A stretch of DNA of 64,000 nucleotides from Martinezella tropici (lineage in GTDB: Bacteria > Pseudomonadota > Alphaproteobacteria > Rhizobiales > Rhizobiaceae). Where the stretch lies: contig NZ_QMKK01000048.1 of assembly GCF_003287875.1 (NCBI RefSeq), forward strand, positions 158,165 to 222,164. The letters run 5' to 3'. A model generated the notes under the pieces. That model was not told where the DNA came from. It saw only the letters and a program-made list of their open reading frames with translations, and did not search any database. Made by a program: the position numbers and the translations under genes. Positions 42,520 through 51,359 of the stretch are shown in pieces (position 1 is the first letter of the stretch; every line of letters starts with the position of its first letter).

Positions 42520-44997
42520 ATGGGAAAGCGATCCAGACTATTTGCCAGCGCCGCGTTTCCGCTGCTCTCGTTATCGCTCGCATTCGAGCCGGCAGCGGCG
42601 GCGGCGTTTCGCGAACAGCCCATCGCGCCGTTAAACACCGGTATCGCGGCTGCCCCCAACGCCAGTTTCGAAGTTGCGCAGCAGGAGGCTCCGTCCGCCC
42701 AGCCAGAAGAAGAGCCGCAGCTCAAGCGCAAGAAGCCCGCCGAGGGTGGTGAAGGTGAGCCGCAGGGCCAAAAACGTCGCGGCGAACCGGCAGAGCAGGG
42801 CGGTGGACAGCAGCAGCATCAGATGAAGCAGGCCGCCCCGGAGGCCGAGCCGCAGCAGAAGGCGCCGAAGGTGCAGCCGGAAGCTCAGCCGCCAAAGGCG
42901 GAGCGTCAGCAGCCCGCCGAGCAGGAGCAGCCGAAGCCTCAGCGCCAGCCGGCTGCAGAGGCCCAGCCGGAGCCGAAGAAGCAGCGCCAGCAGCCGGCGG
43001 AGGAGCCTCAGGCTCAACCCGAAGCCAAGCCGCAGCCGAAGGCTGCAGCTCCTGAAGTAGAGCCGGAAACCAAGCAGCCCAAGCCGAAGGCGAAGCAGCC
43101 CGCGGCAGAGCAGCCGGCCGAGGCTCCGCAGCCGAAGATCAAGCAGCAGCCTGCCGAGGAAGTGCAGCCGAAAGCCAAGCCTGAGCCGACGGAGCAGCCC
43201 GCGCCGGTCCAGAAGGAAGCTCCCGCCGCGCAGCCGCCGCAGAGCCAGGAAGCCCAGCCTGGAAAGCAGGCGCAGCCGGAGCAAAACGCTCATCCCAAGC
43301 AGCAGGGCCAGGCCGGAAATCCGGCGAAGCAGCCAACCGAACAGCAGCCGGCGCCCGCGAGCGAGCCCTCGCAAGGTCACAAGGCTCAATCGGGGACAGA
43401 GGCGCAGCCCGGGACGCAGGTCCAGCCTGAAACACAGCCCGGAACGGTGGTCACGCCAGGCACCCAGCAGGGGCAGAAGCAGGGTGGCGACAAGACCCAC
43501 GGCAAGCAGCCGCAAAACCAGCAGCAGGGTGAACAGCCTGGCGCCAACCCGCAACAGCCGGCCCAGAAGGGCGAGCCGCAGGGACAGCCAGCACAGACCG
43601 GTAACCAGGCAGCGCCGCAGCCCGGTAAGCAGCAGCCGACGAACGGCGCCGAGGTGCCGGCTCAAGGCAATGCAGCAACCGCACCTGCCAATGGCAACAG
43701 CCAGCAGGCCGGCGAAATCCAGCTGCCACCGGCCGAGCAGGTCTCGCCACAGGAGCTGGAGCGCCGCAAGAAGATTGCGGAAAACCCGGCTTCCGCCAAT
43801 GGGCCCGTCATCCTGCCCGTTGAAAACGGCAGTGCGGTTCTGGATAGCCAGAAGGACGCGGTTCGTCGGGGAGAGCATCTGAACAGAGGCCAGAATCCCG
43901 GTGCCCAGAGCGGCGGCGTACAGGCCGGTCAGAGCCAGCAGAGCGGGCAGGCGCAGAGTGCTCCGGCCCAGCAGCCGCCACCGGCTTATACCAAGCCGCC
44001 GACCTCCGACGCCGAGGCGCAACGCGCAGCGGCAGGCGGTCAGCCGCAGCCGCCGATCAAGATGGAGGCCGTCACCAGCGAACAGGGCCGTCGGATCGAT
44101 CGCCGGCCGGATTTTGCCCCGCCGCAGGGAACGACGGTCCAGACCATCATCAATCAAGACAATCGCACGGTGGTGAATGTCGACAACACCTATGTCGTCC
44201 GGCATGACGATACCGAGCGTTTCGTTCGTGGCGGCGAACGGCCGATCTATGAACAGTTGCAGCGGGACCGCTATCGCGAAACGATCGATCAGCCTGACGG
44301 CGATCGCGTCGTGACGATCCGCAATCGCTATGGCGATATCATCCAGCGTTCACGCATCGATGCTAGCGGTCGCGAATATGTGCTGTTCTACTCGCCGGAA
44401 CTGGAAGATCGTCCCGACAATGACGATTATTTCCGTGATCCGGGCGACGATCTGCCGCCGATGCGCCTGCTCATCCCCTTGAGTCAGTACATCATCGATA
44501 CGGCGTCGAACCGCGATGCGGACTATTACGACTTCCTGCGCGAACCGCCGGTCGAGCCGGTCGAGCGAATCTACTCGGTCAACGAGGTCCGTTATTCGGC
44601 CCGTATCCGCGACAAGATCCGCCGCATCGACCTCGATACGATCACCTTCGCGACGGGCAGTTCCGATATTCCGATGAGCCAGGCGAGCACGCTGCGCGGT
44701 GTGGCCGACGGCATATCGAAGATCGTCAAGCGCGATCCGACCGAAACCTTCCTGATCGAGGGCCATACGGATGCCGTAGGTTCGGCGGAGAGCAACCTGA
44801 TCCTCTCCGACCGTCGCGCGGAATCGGTCGCCAATGTTCTGACGGATGTCTATGGCATTCCGGCCGCGAACCTGGTCACCCAAGGGTATGGCGAGCAATA
44901 TCTCAAGGTGAATACGCTTGGACCGTCGCAGGAGAACCGCCGCGTCACCATCCGCCGCATCACGCCGCTGGTACGCCCGGTTGCCTCCAATCGGTAA
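42520..44997 (+). CDS. OmpA-family envelope protein with long low-complexity stalk
   Basis: An 825-residue exported protein. Signal peptide (LFASAAFPLLSLSLAFEPAAA) at the N-terminus. Residues about 45-530 are low complexity, very rich in Gln, Pro, Glu, Lys and Ala (QPKAAAPEVEPETKQPKPK-like). Then comes a beta-rich region with DNRTVVNVDNTYVVRHDDTE, and an OmpA C-terminal peptidoglycan-binding domain at about 705-820 (FATGSSDIPMSQAS, IEGHTDAVGSAESNLILSDRRA). The start at 42520 is preceded by AAGAGGAG. It could be a cell-wall anchored protein reaching across the periplasm or out to the surface. A terminator follows. Confidence 0.88.
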   Translation: MGKRSRLFASAAFPLLSLSLAFEPAAAAAFREQPIAPLNTGIAAAPNASFEVAQQEAPSAQPEEEPQLKRKKPAEGGEGEPQGQKRRGEPAEQGGGQQQHQMKQAAPEAEPQQKAPKVQPEAQPPKAERQQPAEQEQPKPQRQPAAEAQPEPKKQRQQPAEEPQAQPEAKPQPKAAAPEVEPETKQPKPKAKQPAAEQPAEAPQPKIKQQPAEEVQPKAKPEPTEQPAPVQKEAPAAQPPQSQEAQPGKQAQPEQNAHPKQQGQAGNPAKQPTEQQPAPASEPSQGHKAQSGTEAQPGTQVQPETQPGTVVTPGTQQGQKQGGDKTHGKQPQNQQQGEQPGANPQQPAQKGEPQGQPAQTGNQAAPQPGKQQPTNGAEVPAQGNAATAPANGNSQQAGEIQLPPAEQVSPQELERRKKIAENPASANGPVILPVENGSAVLDSQKDAVRRGEHLNRGQNPGAQSGGVQAGQSQQSGQAQSAPAQQPPPAYTKPPTSDAEAQRAAAGGQPQPPIKMEAVTSEQGRRIDRRPDFAPPQGTTVQTIINQDNRTVVNVDNTYVVRHDDTERFVRGGERPIYEQLQRDRYRETIDQPDGDRVVTIRNRYGDIIQRSRIDASGREYVLFYSPELEDRPDNDDYFRDPGDDLPPMRLLIPLSQYIIDTASNRDADYYDFLREPPVEPVERIYSVNEVRYSARIRDKIRRIDLDTITFATGSSDIPMSQASTLRGVADGISKIVKRDPTETFLIEGHTDAVGSAESNLILSDRRAESVANVLTDVYGIPAANLVTQGYGEQYLKVNTLGPSQENRRVTIRRITPLVRPVASNR

Positions 44998-45021
44998 GCA
45001 TTAGCCTACATTTTGCCGAGG

Positions 45022-45052
45022 GGCCGCTGGGAAACCGGCGGCCCTTTATTTT
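45022..45052 (+). terminator. Rho-independent terminator after the OmpA-family gene
   Basis: GGGCCGCTGG, GAAA tetraloop, CCGGCGGCCC (one T-G pair), then TTTATTTT. It also overlaps the end region of the converging mobB gene. Confidence 0.85.
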
Positions 45053-45576
45053 GCCGGTTTGCCGAGGCCGACGGCGGCGGCGATGAAATCGGCGATCGCG
45101 AGAGTATCGTCGAGATCGAAAACGGAGAGCAAGCCGGCGTCTTCCACCGAATGATCGGCGGCGATGGCGACGATATGGGGATCCTGCGGGGCAAGCGGTT
45201 CGCGCTTGGCAGCTTCCAGGCGGCGGGCTTCGATCTTCGGGATGGGCTCTCGCTTGTACCCCTCGATCAACACGAGATCACAAGGGGCGAGGCGCGCCAG
45301 TATTTCTTCAAAACTCGGCTCGGGGTCGCCGCGCAATTCATGCATGATGGCATAGCGCGTACCGGAAACGATGGTGACTTCGTGCGCGCCCGCTTCGCGG
45401 TGGCGAAAACTGTCGGCGCCGACCTTGTCGATATCGAAATCATGATGCGCATGTTTGATCGTCGAAATCCGATAGCCTCGCCGGGTGAATTCCGTCACCA
45501 GACGCACGGCAAGGCCGGTCTTGCCAGAGTTCTTCCAGCCGGCAATGCCGAAAATCTTCGGTCGGGGTTTGGTCAT
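45046..45576 (-). CDS. mobB: Molybdopterin-guanine dinucleotide biosynthesis adapter MobB
   Basis: A 176-residue GTP-binding protein that assists MobA. P-loop GWKNSGKTGLAVRL and the switch-like segments KHAHHDFDIDKVGADSFRHR are present. Its start overlaps the mobA stop (ATGA, 45573-45576). The frame is open upstream to 45603, but the start at 45576 fits the family. MobB is generally helpful but not essential for MGD formation. Confidence 0.94.
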   Translation of the reverse strand: MTKPRPKIFGIAGWKNSGKTGLAVRLVTEFTRRGYRISTIKHAHHDFDIDKVGADSFRHREAGAHEVTIVSGTRYAIMHELRGDPEPSFEEILARLAPCDLVLIEGYKREPIPKIEARRLEAAKREPLAPQDPHIVAIAADHSVEDAGLLSVFDLDDTLAIADFIAAAVGLGKPAK

Positions 45577-46223
45577 GATGTGCCTTCCAATGCTGCCAGC
45601 CATGTCTCCGCTTCGAGCAGTTCCGCGGGCGTATTGATGTTAAAGAAAGGGTCGAGCGGACCGATCCGCGTTTCGATCGCGGGAAATTTCACCCGCTGGA
45701 CCTTGTGGCGCGCGAGAAAATCCCTGACGCGCCGTTTGTCGTCCGAAACGATCCAGGTCTCCAGATTCGTTGCAGCAGAAACCGGCCAGAGGCCGAAAAC
45801 CGGATGGTCCTGCCCGAGGGATGCGGCAATCGCAATCTCATCGGGACGTTCGACGGCATGGGCGAGCCGTGCGACGAGGTCGTGTGGGAAAAAAGGGCTG
45901 TCTATCGGGATCGTGGCGACATGCGAAGCCCCTGGATAGTTGCGTGCCGTATCCCGCATCGCGGCAAGCACGCCGGCCAGAGGGCCGAGTTTGCCACCAA
46001 TTTTATCCGGAACTAGCCGCATCCCCATGCTGTCGGGCCAATCGATGTCCGCATTCAAGGCGATCGGCTTGTTTTGGCGCTGAGCGATCCGCGAAGAGAT
46101 GCGGCTGATCAGGCTTTCGCCACCAAGCAGAGCGAAGGCTTTGTTCGCACCCATGCGGCTCGACCGGCCCCCGGCAAGAAGGACGACCGGAATATCCTCT
46201 GCGTTTGCGATGAAGCTGGACAT
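45573..46223 (-). CDS. mobA: Molybdenum cofactor guanylyltransferase MobA
   Basis: A 216-residue enzyme that attaches GMP to molybdopterin, forming the MGD cofactor of DMSO-reductase-family enzymes. N-terminal nucleotide-binding motif VVLLAGGRSSRMGANKAF; catalytic region IPIDSPFFP and FFNINTPAEL. With the start at 46223 length matches E. coli MobA (194) plus a small extension. Ten bases downstream of the EamA gene, so EamA-mobA-mobB is likely one transcript. The moaA gene of the same pathway is 6 kb away. Confidence 0.94.
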   Translation of the reverse strand: MSSFIANAEDIPVVLLAGGRSSRMGANKAFALLGGESLISRISSRIAQRQNKPIALNADIDWPDSMGMRLVPDKIGGKLGPLAGVLAAMRDTARNYPGASHVATIPIDSPFFPHDLVARLAHAVERPDEIAIAASLGQDHPVFGLWPVSAATNLETWIVSDDKRRVRDFLARHKVQRVKFPAIETRIGPLDPFFNINTPAELLEAETWLAALEGTS

Positions 46224-46233
46224 GTTCGGGACC

Positions 46234-47145
46234 TCAGGCCGGGACACGCGGTTCTGATTCCTGCGCGACCGGATCGACACCGCGCCGTTTGCTTTCCCGA
46301 TAGAAGGTATAGATGCCAGAAGCGATGACAATCGCCGCCCCGAAAATGGACCAGCCGTCCGGCACTTCGTCGAAGATAATCAAACCGAGCAAGGCAGACC
46401 AGATGAGGCTCAGATAGCGGAACGGTGCAACGAAGGAGATTTCGCCTGTGCGCATCGCGAGGATCACCGCCTGATAGCCGATCAGCACGAGAACGGAGGC
46501 CAACAGGATCTGCATCAGCGACGTTGTGCTCACCGGCTGCCACCCGCCGAACGGAACGATGCACAAGGCGCCGAAGACGGATATGGAAATTGCGGTGCAG
46601 AGGGTGATCATCAGCGACGGCACTTCCTTGTCGATGCAGCGCGTCGCCAGATCGCGGGCGGCGGTCGCAAACATGCAGGCGATGACAAGCAACGCAGCCG
46701 TGGTGAAACCGTCCGGACCGGGCCGGATGATGATCAGCACGCCCGTGAAGCCGATCCCTATCGCCGTCCATCGCCTCCATCCCACGGGTTCCTTGAGAAA
46801 GATCATCGCGCCAAGCGTGACCGCCAGCGGCACGGCCTGCTGGATGGCGGCGGCATTGGCGATGGGCATCATCCCGAGAGCGGTGATATAGGTCGCGGCG
46901 GCGATTGCCTCGCAGGCGATGCGCAGCGCGATCATCGGCTGCAATATGACCTTCCAGGAGCGCAGCGAGCCCATCCGGCGAGCCAGCAGATAGACGAAAA
47001 AGCTGGTGAAAAGGCCGCGGATGAAGATGATCTCGCCGGCATTCATCGCGGCGATAACTGTTTTGGACAGCGCATCGCCACAGCAGAAAGCAGCCATGGA
47101 TGCCGCCATGAAGAGCGCGCCCTGGGTATTCTTGGTCAGTCGCAT
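46234..47145 (-). CDS. EamA/DMT-family transporter
   Basis: A 303-residue transporter with ten hydrophobic segments in two EamA repeats (GALFMAASMAAFCCGDALSK at the start, LMITLCTAISISVFGALCIV for the second half). The start at 47145 (MRLTKNT) is selected because the upstream 56 residues are Arg-rich and non-membrane. The substrate is unknown. It leads into mobA-mobB with a 10-base gap, but a functional link to molybdenum is not implied. Confidence 0.88.
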   Translation of the reverse strand: MRLTKNTQGALFMAASMAAFCCGDALSKTVIAAMNAGEIIFIRGLFTSFFVYLLARRMGSLRSWKVILQPMIALRIACEAIAAATYITALGMMPIANAAAIQQAVPLAVTLGAMIFLKEPVGWRRWTAIGIGFTGVLIIIRPGPDGFTTAALLVIACMFATAARDLATRCIDKEVPSLMITLCTAISISVFGALCIVPFGGWQPVSTTSLMQILLASVLVLIGYQAVILAMRTGEISFVAPFRYLSLIWSALLGLIIFDEVPDGWSIFGAAIVIASGIYTFYRESKRRGVDPVAQESEPRVPA

Positions 47146-47479
47146 GAGAAAGATGAGTCCCCGATATCTACTCTCGATTAGCGCCGTTTTCCGCAAATTG
47201 GAATCGATTGTCCGGCTGCGACGGCCGAAATCGATTGTGCGTTGCGGTAGAATTGTTGCCCAGGGAATGCAGCTTCCTCGGCCCATGGTCGCGGAATGAC
47301 ACAGCGGTTGCAAATTTTTCGCCGATACAACGGCTTTTAGGTGGGCAATTAATTCTTATTCAATCTTATTTTCCGACGCTCGCTGCGGTTTTGCATGAGG
47401 CAGAAGCACTTACCGCAGCGCAGCAGGAATGACGATCCCGCCTTCGCCGGATATTTTTATAATCCAGTTGAGGCGCCGC
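47146..47479. other. Intergenic region between EamA and chemoreceptor genes
   Basis: A 334-base gap between divergent genes. AT-rich around 47340-47375 (TTAATTCTTATTC), the likely promoter zone. No additional gene or repeat was seen. Confidence 0.45.
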
Positions 47480-50029
47480 ATGTTTTTCATTGATCGTCTT
47501 TTGCAAGGCCGTCGGATTGTCACCAAAGTCCTCATTTTCGTGGTGCCTCTGGTGGTCCTTATCGCCGGTGTCGGTCTCGTCGGCTATCACACGGCCAATA
47601 TTCTCAACGGCCATATGACCGTGACGCGCGCGACGATTGAAAATATCAGCGACTTCGAAAACCTGCAGGCTGCCTTGCAGGAGTTCACCGCTTCGCCTTC
47701 GGAGGACACGCGCCAGGCGCTCGCGGCGAAGATCGATGCCCAGGAACAGGGCGTCCATCGGCTGAGCGGATTGCTGAGCGACGATCAGCGCGCCAAGATC
47801 GTTCCAGTCAGCGAGCTTGCCGCCAAGATGCGGACGCAGCAGGCCACGCTCTGGACTATCAGGCAGAAGCAGGACAGCGATGTCAGCGCCATTCAGAAGG
47901 CGGTGCAAAACATCGAGGCGACGGCCAAGGCTGCCGGCAAACAGATCGACATCATCCGCAAGGATTTCAGCGACAAGGAAACTTTCGCCAAGGAACTGCT
48001 TTACGATGCCGCCGCCTATAAGGGGCTGTCGGAAAAGATGAGCAATCTGCGCATCCAGGTGCAGATGGCTGCCGATTCCACGGAAGAAATCTCGGATGCG
48101 CGCACCTATGCCGATGCGATCCTGAAGCAGGTAAAGGTTTCAAAGGCTCTCGTATCCAGGCGCGGTGCCGCTCTCGTCGCCAACGCTTCCGATGCCGCCG
48201 ACAAGCTTGATGCCGTCTTGAAGGGTTCGGACACGCCGGACCAGAAGGTCGAGGCGATGGGACCGGTGTTGCAGAGCTTCGTGAAAATCGAAGGCGACAT
48301 GACCCTGCAGTCGGCAAAGAACAGCGACACCGCAGCCGATCGCTTTGTCAGCCTGGACAAGATCATCGACGGCCAGAAAGAACTTCTGGACCATGTCGAC
48401 CAGGCGCTCGGCATCGTCGATCGCCTGGCGCTTCATGCGTCGCGCATGGAAAACGTCCGGGATGGCGCCTCGCGCGAACCAGTGCTTGCCGACCTCAAGG
48501 ACCTGCAAGCCGTTGCGGCCCGGATCTCGGAACTTGGCCAGACCAATGCCACGATGCGCGATTTTTCCGCCCACATGAAGCCGCTGATCGACAGCCTCAC
48601 CAATGGATCGGCCGATTTGCTGCAGACCGCAACCGATTGGAAAACGACGCGCGTTCAGTCGAACGGTCTGCTCGCCGATGCCATGACCTCGTTGCGCGGC
48701 TTCGTCGCCCAGGCACAGGAACTCGGCAAGGAAGACAGCGAACGCTCGGCCAATGTCTCGGTCATTGCCATGATCGTCGGCACGCTGCTTGCGATCGTCG
48801 GCGGCCTGATGCTGGTGGAAACCCTGCGCGGTCCGCTGAAGCGCATTACCGAGATCATGACGCGCCTTGCGAGCGGCGATCTGGACGTAGCGATCGACGG
48901 ACGCAATCGTGGCGACGAGATCGGCGACATGGTGCGCTCCGTCAGCGTGTTCCGCGATGCCGCGCTTGAGAATGTCCGGCTTGAGCGAGAAGCGGAGAGC
49001 GCGCGCGCGCTTTCCGCCGAGGAATCGTCCCGCCGCGCCGCTGAGCGTGCCCGCATCGAGGCCGAGCAGAAGCAGGCACTCAATGCGCTGGCGGATGTCC
49101 TTGCCAAGCTTGCCGACGGCAATCTGGAAGAGGGTATGCGCGAAGATCTCTCCGCTGATTTCGTGGAAATGGCCTTTACCTACAATCATGCGGTCGAAGC
49201 GTTGCGCGAGACCCTGACGGACGTGCGCTACACCGCCGAGGAAATCAAGGGTGGCACCGGCAACCTCGCCATGTCGGCCGACGATCTGGCTCGGCGCACC
49301 GAACAGCAGGCGGCCGCTCTCGAGGAAAGCTCGCGCGCCCTGCATCGTCTCAGCGACGTGGTGCGCTCGACGGCCGAGCGCGCGCGGCAGACGGCGACCT
49401 CCGTCAACGAAACCCAAGCCTATGCGACCCAATCCGGCGAAGTGGTCGCCAAGGCCGTCGGTGCCATGAGCGAGATCAATCGATCGTCGGAGAAGATCGC
49501 CACGATCATCGGCGTCATTGACGAGATCGCCTTCCAGACCAATCTGCTGGCGCTGAATGCCGGAGTCGAGGCTGCCCGTGCCGGTGAAGCGGGCCGCGGC
49601 TTTGCCGTGGTGGCGCAGGAAGTGCGCGAGCTGGCGCAGCGCTGCGCCAATGCGGCGAAGGAGATCAAGGGTCTGATTTCCGCAAGCTCCGCCCAGGTCC
49701 AGAACGGCGTTCATCTGGTCGAGCAGACCGGTGCCGCGCTGTCGGAGATCATCAGTCACGTTACCGGCGTCCAAAGGCTGGTTGCCGATATTTCGTCGGC
49801 GACCACCGAGCAATCGACCGGTATCGAGGAAGTCACCCGCGCGGTGTCCGAGGTGGAGCTTATCACGCAGCGGAATGCTGCCATGGTCGAGGAGAACAAT
49901 GCCGAGATCCATGGCCTGCGCCAACGCGTTGACATGCTGTCAGAGAAGATCGACCGTTTCCGGACCGGCGAGGGCGAAGTGGATTACCAAGGCTATAGCG
50001 ACGCCGAAACACGGTATCGCGCTGCCTAA
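47480..50029 (+). CDS. Methyl-accepting chemotaxis protein
   Basis: An 849-residue chemoreceptor. TM1 at about 15-37 (IVTKVLIFVVPLVVLIAGVGL), a large mostly helical periplasmic domain of about 390 residues, TM2 at about 426-446 (VIAMIVGTLLAIVGGLMLV), a HAMP domain, a second HAMP-like stretch, and a signalling hairpin whose tip is EIAFQTNLLALNAGVEAARAGE. It likely controls the Che2/Che1 system; no che genes are in the window. The start at 47480 has GAGG upstream. The C-terminus ends ETRYRAA without a pentapeptide tether. Confidence 0.94.
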   Translation: MFFIDRLLQGRRIVTKVLIFVVPLVVLIAGVGLVGYHTANILNGHMTVTRATIENISDFENLQAALQEFTASPSEDTRQALAAKIDAQEQGVHRLSGLLSDDQRAKIVPVSELAAKMRTQQATLWTIRQKQDSDVSAIQKAVQNIEATAKAAGKQIDIIRKDFSDKETFAKELLYDAAAYKGLSEKMSNLRIQVQMAADSTEEISDARTYADAILKQVKVSKALVSRRGAALVANASDAADKLDAVLKGSDTPDQKVEAMGPVLQSFVKIEGDMTLQSAKNSDTAADRFVSLDKIIDGQKELLDHVDQALGIVDRLALHASRMENVRDGASREPVLADLKDLQAVAARISELGQTNATMRDFSAHMKPLIDSLTNGSADLLQTATDWKTTRVQSNGLLADAMTSLRGFVAQAQELGKEDSERSANVSVIAMIVGTLLAIVGGLMLVETLRGPLKRITEIMTRLASGDLDVAIDGRNRGDEIGDMVRSVSVFRDAALENVRLEREAESARALSAEESSRRAAERARIEAEQKQALNALADVLAKLADGNLEEGMREDLSADFVEMAFTYNHAVEALRETLTDVRYTAEEIKGGTGNLAMSADDLARRTEQQAAALEESSRALHRLSDVVRSTAERARQTATSVNETQAYATQSGEVVAKAVGAMSEINRSSEKIATIIGVIDEIAFQTNLLALNAGVEAARAGEAGRGFAVVAQEVRELAQRCANAAKEIKGLISASSAQVQNGVHLVEQTGAALSEIISHVTGVQRLVADISSATTEQSTGIEEVTRAVSEVELITQRNAAMVEENNAEIHGLRQRVDMLSEKIDRFRTGEGEVDYQGYSDAETRYRAA

Positions 50030-50066
50030 ATCAACATATTAGCAAAAACCTATAATCTATTGAAAG

Positions 50067-50092
50067 CGCCGGCCAACGTGCCGGCGTTTTTT
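50067..50092 (+). terminator. Rho-independent terminator after the chemoreceptor gene
   Basis: CGCCGGC, loop CAACGT, GCCGGCG, then TTTTTT. Its right end is 6 bases from the stop codon of the converging WYL regulator gene. Confidence 0.9.
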
Positions 50093-50097
50093 ATCGA

Positions 50098-50805
50098 TCA
50101 TGACAGGTGTGGAGATAGACGAACCTGTTCTTCGCGCCAGCGCTGCCAGCGGCGGCGCAATTCGCCCGACCGCAAGCCGATGGGTTCATCGAGTATTTCA
50201 GCAGCGGCGATGCGGTCGGTGCGGAAATGGCGGAAGCCCTGTCGCAGCTCGCACCAGGCAACCAGCAGGCTGCTCGTTTCGGCATAACCGAGGATTACCG
50301 GCCAGACCGTCCGTTCGGTTTCCTCGCTTGCCTCCGAGTTGTAGCGTAGCCGCAATTTCATGCCGTTGCGGATTGCCGATCTGAGCAGGGATGCATCGAC
50401 ACGTTCCTCAGGCTTGCCACTTGTCGGCTTTGCGCCCACGCTCGGCTCGATGACGAAAAGGCGGAGGCGCTCGGGGACGACGGCGGCGATCTTTGCTACG
50501 ACATCGCGCGCCGCATTGGCGAGCGCCTTGTCCGAATGGGCGGAGACCCATTGCGCCCCCAACACCACCGCCTCCAGCTCATCAGGCGCCAGCATCAAAG
50601 GCGGCATATCGTAGCCGGCAGCAAGCAGGTAGCCCAAGCCAGCCTCACCCTCGATCGGGACTCTCTGACCAATGAGGTCCGCCACGTCACGATAGACGGT
50701 GCGCTTCGAGACCTCCAGTTCCGCCGCCAGCGCGCTCGCCGTCACAGGCCGGGTCGATCGGCGCAAAATCTGGATGATCTGAAACAGTCGGTCGGCACGG
50801 CGCAT
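50098..50805 (-). CDS. YafY/WYL-family transcriptional regulator
   Basis: A 235-residue regulator with an HTH_11 domain (RRADRLFQIIQILRRSTRPV, SALAAELEVSKRTVYRDVADL) and a C-terminal WYL ligand-binding domain (RLRYNSEASEETERTVWPVIL, TSSLLVAWCELRQGFRHFRTDRI). Divergent from the VOC protein at 50906; the gap contains an inverted repeat. WYL regulators respond to small molecules or nucleotides and often control adjacent glyoxalase/VOC genes. Confidence 0.92.
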   Translation of the reverse strand: MRRADRLFQIIQILRRSTRPVTASALAAELEVSKRTVYRDVADLIGQRVPIEGEAGLGYLLAAGYDMPPLMLAPDELEAVVLGAQWVSAHSDKALANAARDVVAKIAAVVPERLRLFVIEPSVGAKPTSGKPEERVDASLLRSAIRNGMKLRLRYNSEASEETERTVWPVILGYAETSSLLVAWCELRQGFRHFRTDRIAAAEILDEPIGLRSGELRRRWQRWREEQVRLSPHLS

Positions 50806-50815
50806 GGCATACTTA

Positions 50816-50845
50816 CTCCTGCTGACAGTATGCTGGCAGCAGGAG
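50816..50845. promoter_or_regulatory. Inverted repeat between the WYL and VOC genes
   Basis: CTCCTGCTG, 12 bases, CAGCAGGAG, with CTGACAG/CTGGCAG inside it. It lies in the 100-base divergent promoter region, 10 bases upstream of the regulator start codon. Probable operator of the WYL regulator. Confidence 0.65.
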
Positions 50846-50905
50846 CGTGCGACAAGAGGCTCTGCGTGACCGCGAAGGTTCTGCAGTCAGTCGAAAGGAT
50901 CAGTT

Positions 50906-51304
50906 ATGAAGTTGGCTTCCACCCGCCTTATCGCAGGCGATATCAAGGCCATGGTTGCCTTTTATGAGATGGTAACCGGGTTCCAGGCCCAATGGCTTGC
51001 CCCGGTCTTTGCCGAGATCGAGACCCCGGCGGCAACCTTGGCGATCGGTTCCGTCGAGACTGTCGTGCTTTGGAAAGAGGGTAGCGCCGAGCCCGGTTCC
51101 AATCGCACCGCCTGCCTCGAATTCCAGGTGAAGGACATCGATGTGGAATATGAGCGTCTGAAGGACAAGGTCTCTCTCGTCCACGAACTGAAGATGATGC
51201 CCTGGGGCAACAAGACCTTCCAGTTCCGCGACCCTGAGGGAACGGCAGTTTCGCTGTATATGCCTGCGACCGATGAGGCGAGGAAGCGTTTCGCATCGCG
51301 CTAG
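50906..51304 (+). CDS. VOC-superfamily (glyoxalase-like) protein
   Basis: A 132-residue protein with two beta-alpha-beta-beta-beta modules of the vicinal oxygen chelate fold (TRLIAGDIKAMVAFYEMVTGF, and MPWGNKTFQFRDPEGTAVSLY). Possible metal ligands are in FRDPEG and LEFQV. Family members include glyoxalases, dioxygenases and antibiotic-binding proteins; the substrate cannot be fixed. It is divergent from the WYL regulator, which probably controls it. Confidence 0.87.
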   Translation: MKLASTRLIAGDIKAMVAFYEMVTGFQAQWLAPVFAEIETPAATLAIGSVETVVLWKEGSAEPGSNRTACLEFQVKDIDVEYERLKDKVSLVHELKMMPWGNKTFQFRDPEGTAVSLYMPATDEARKRFASR

Positions 51305-51359
51305 GCTGCAGGCGTGCATCCTCCTGCGGTCAATCAAATCATCGGACGGAATGGAGCGT

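Noticed and set aside
42631..44205. A 524-codon open frame on the minus strand, Leu/Arg-rich
   Set aside because: It lies antisense to the Q/P/E/K-rich stalk of the OmpA-family gene. The absence of stops is a product of that composition; it has no signal, domain or ribosome site.
48140..49924. A 594-codon minus-strand frame opposite the chemoreceptor
   Set aside because: It is a shadow of the chemoreceptor gene and shows no domain.
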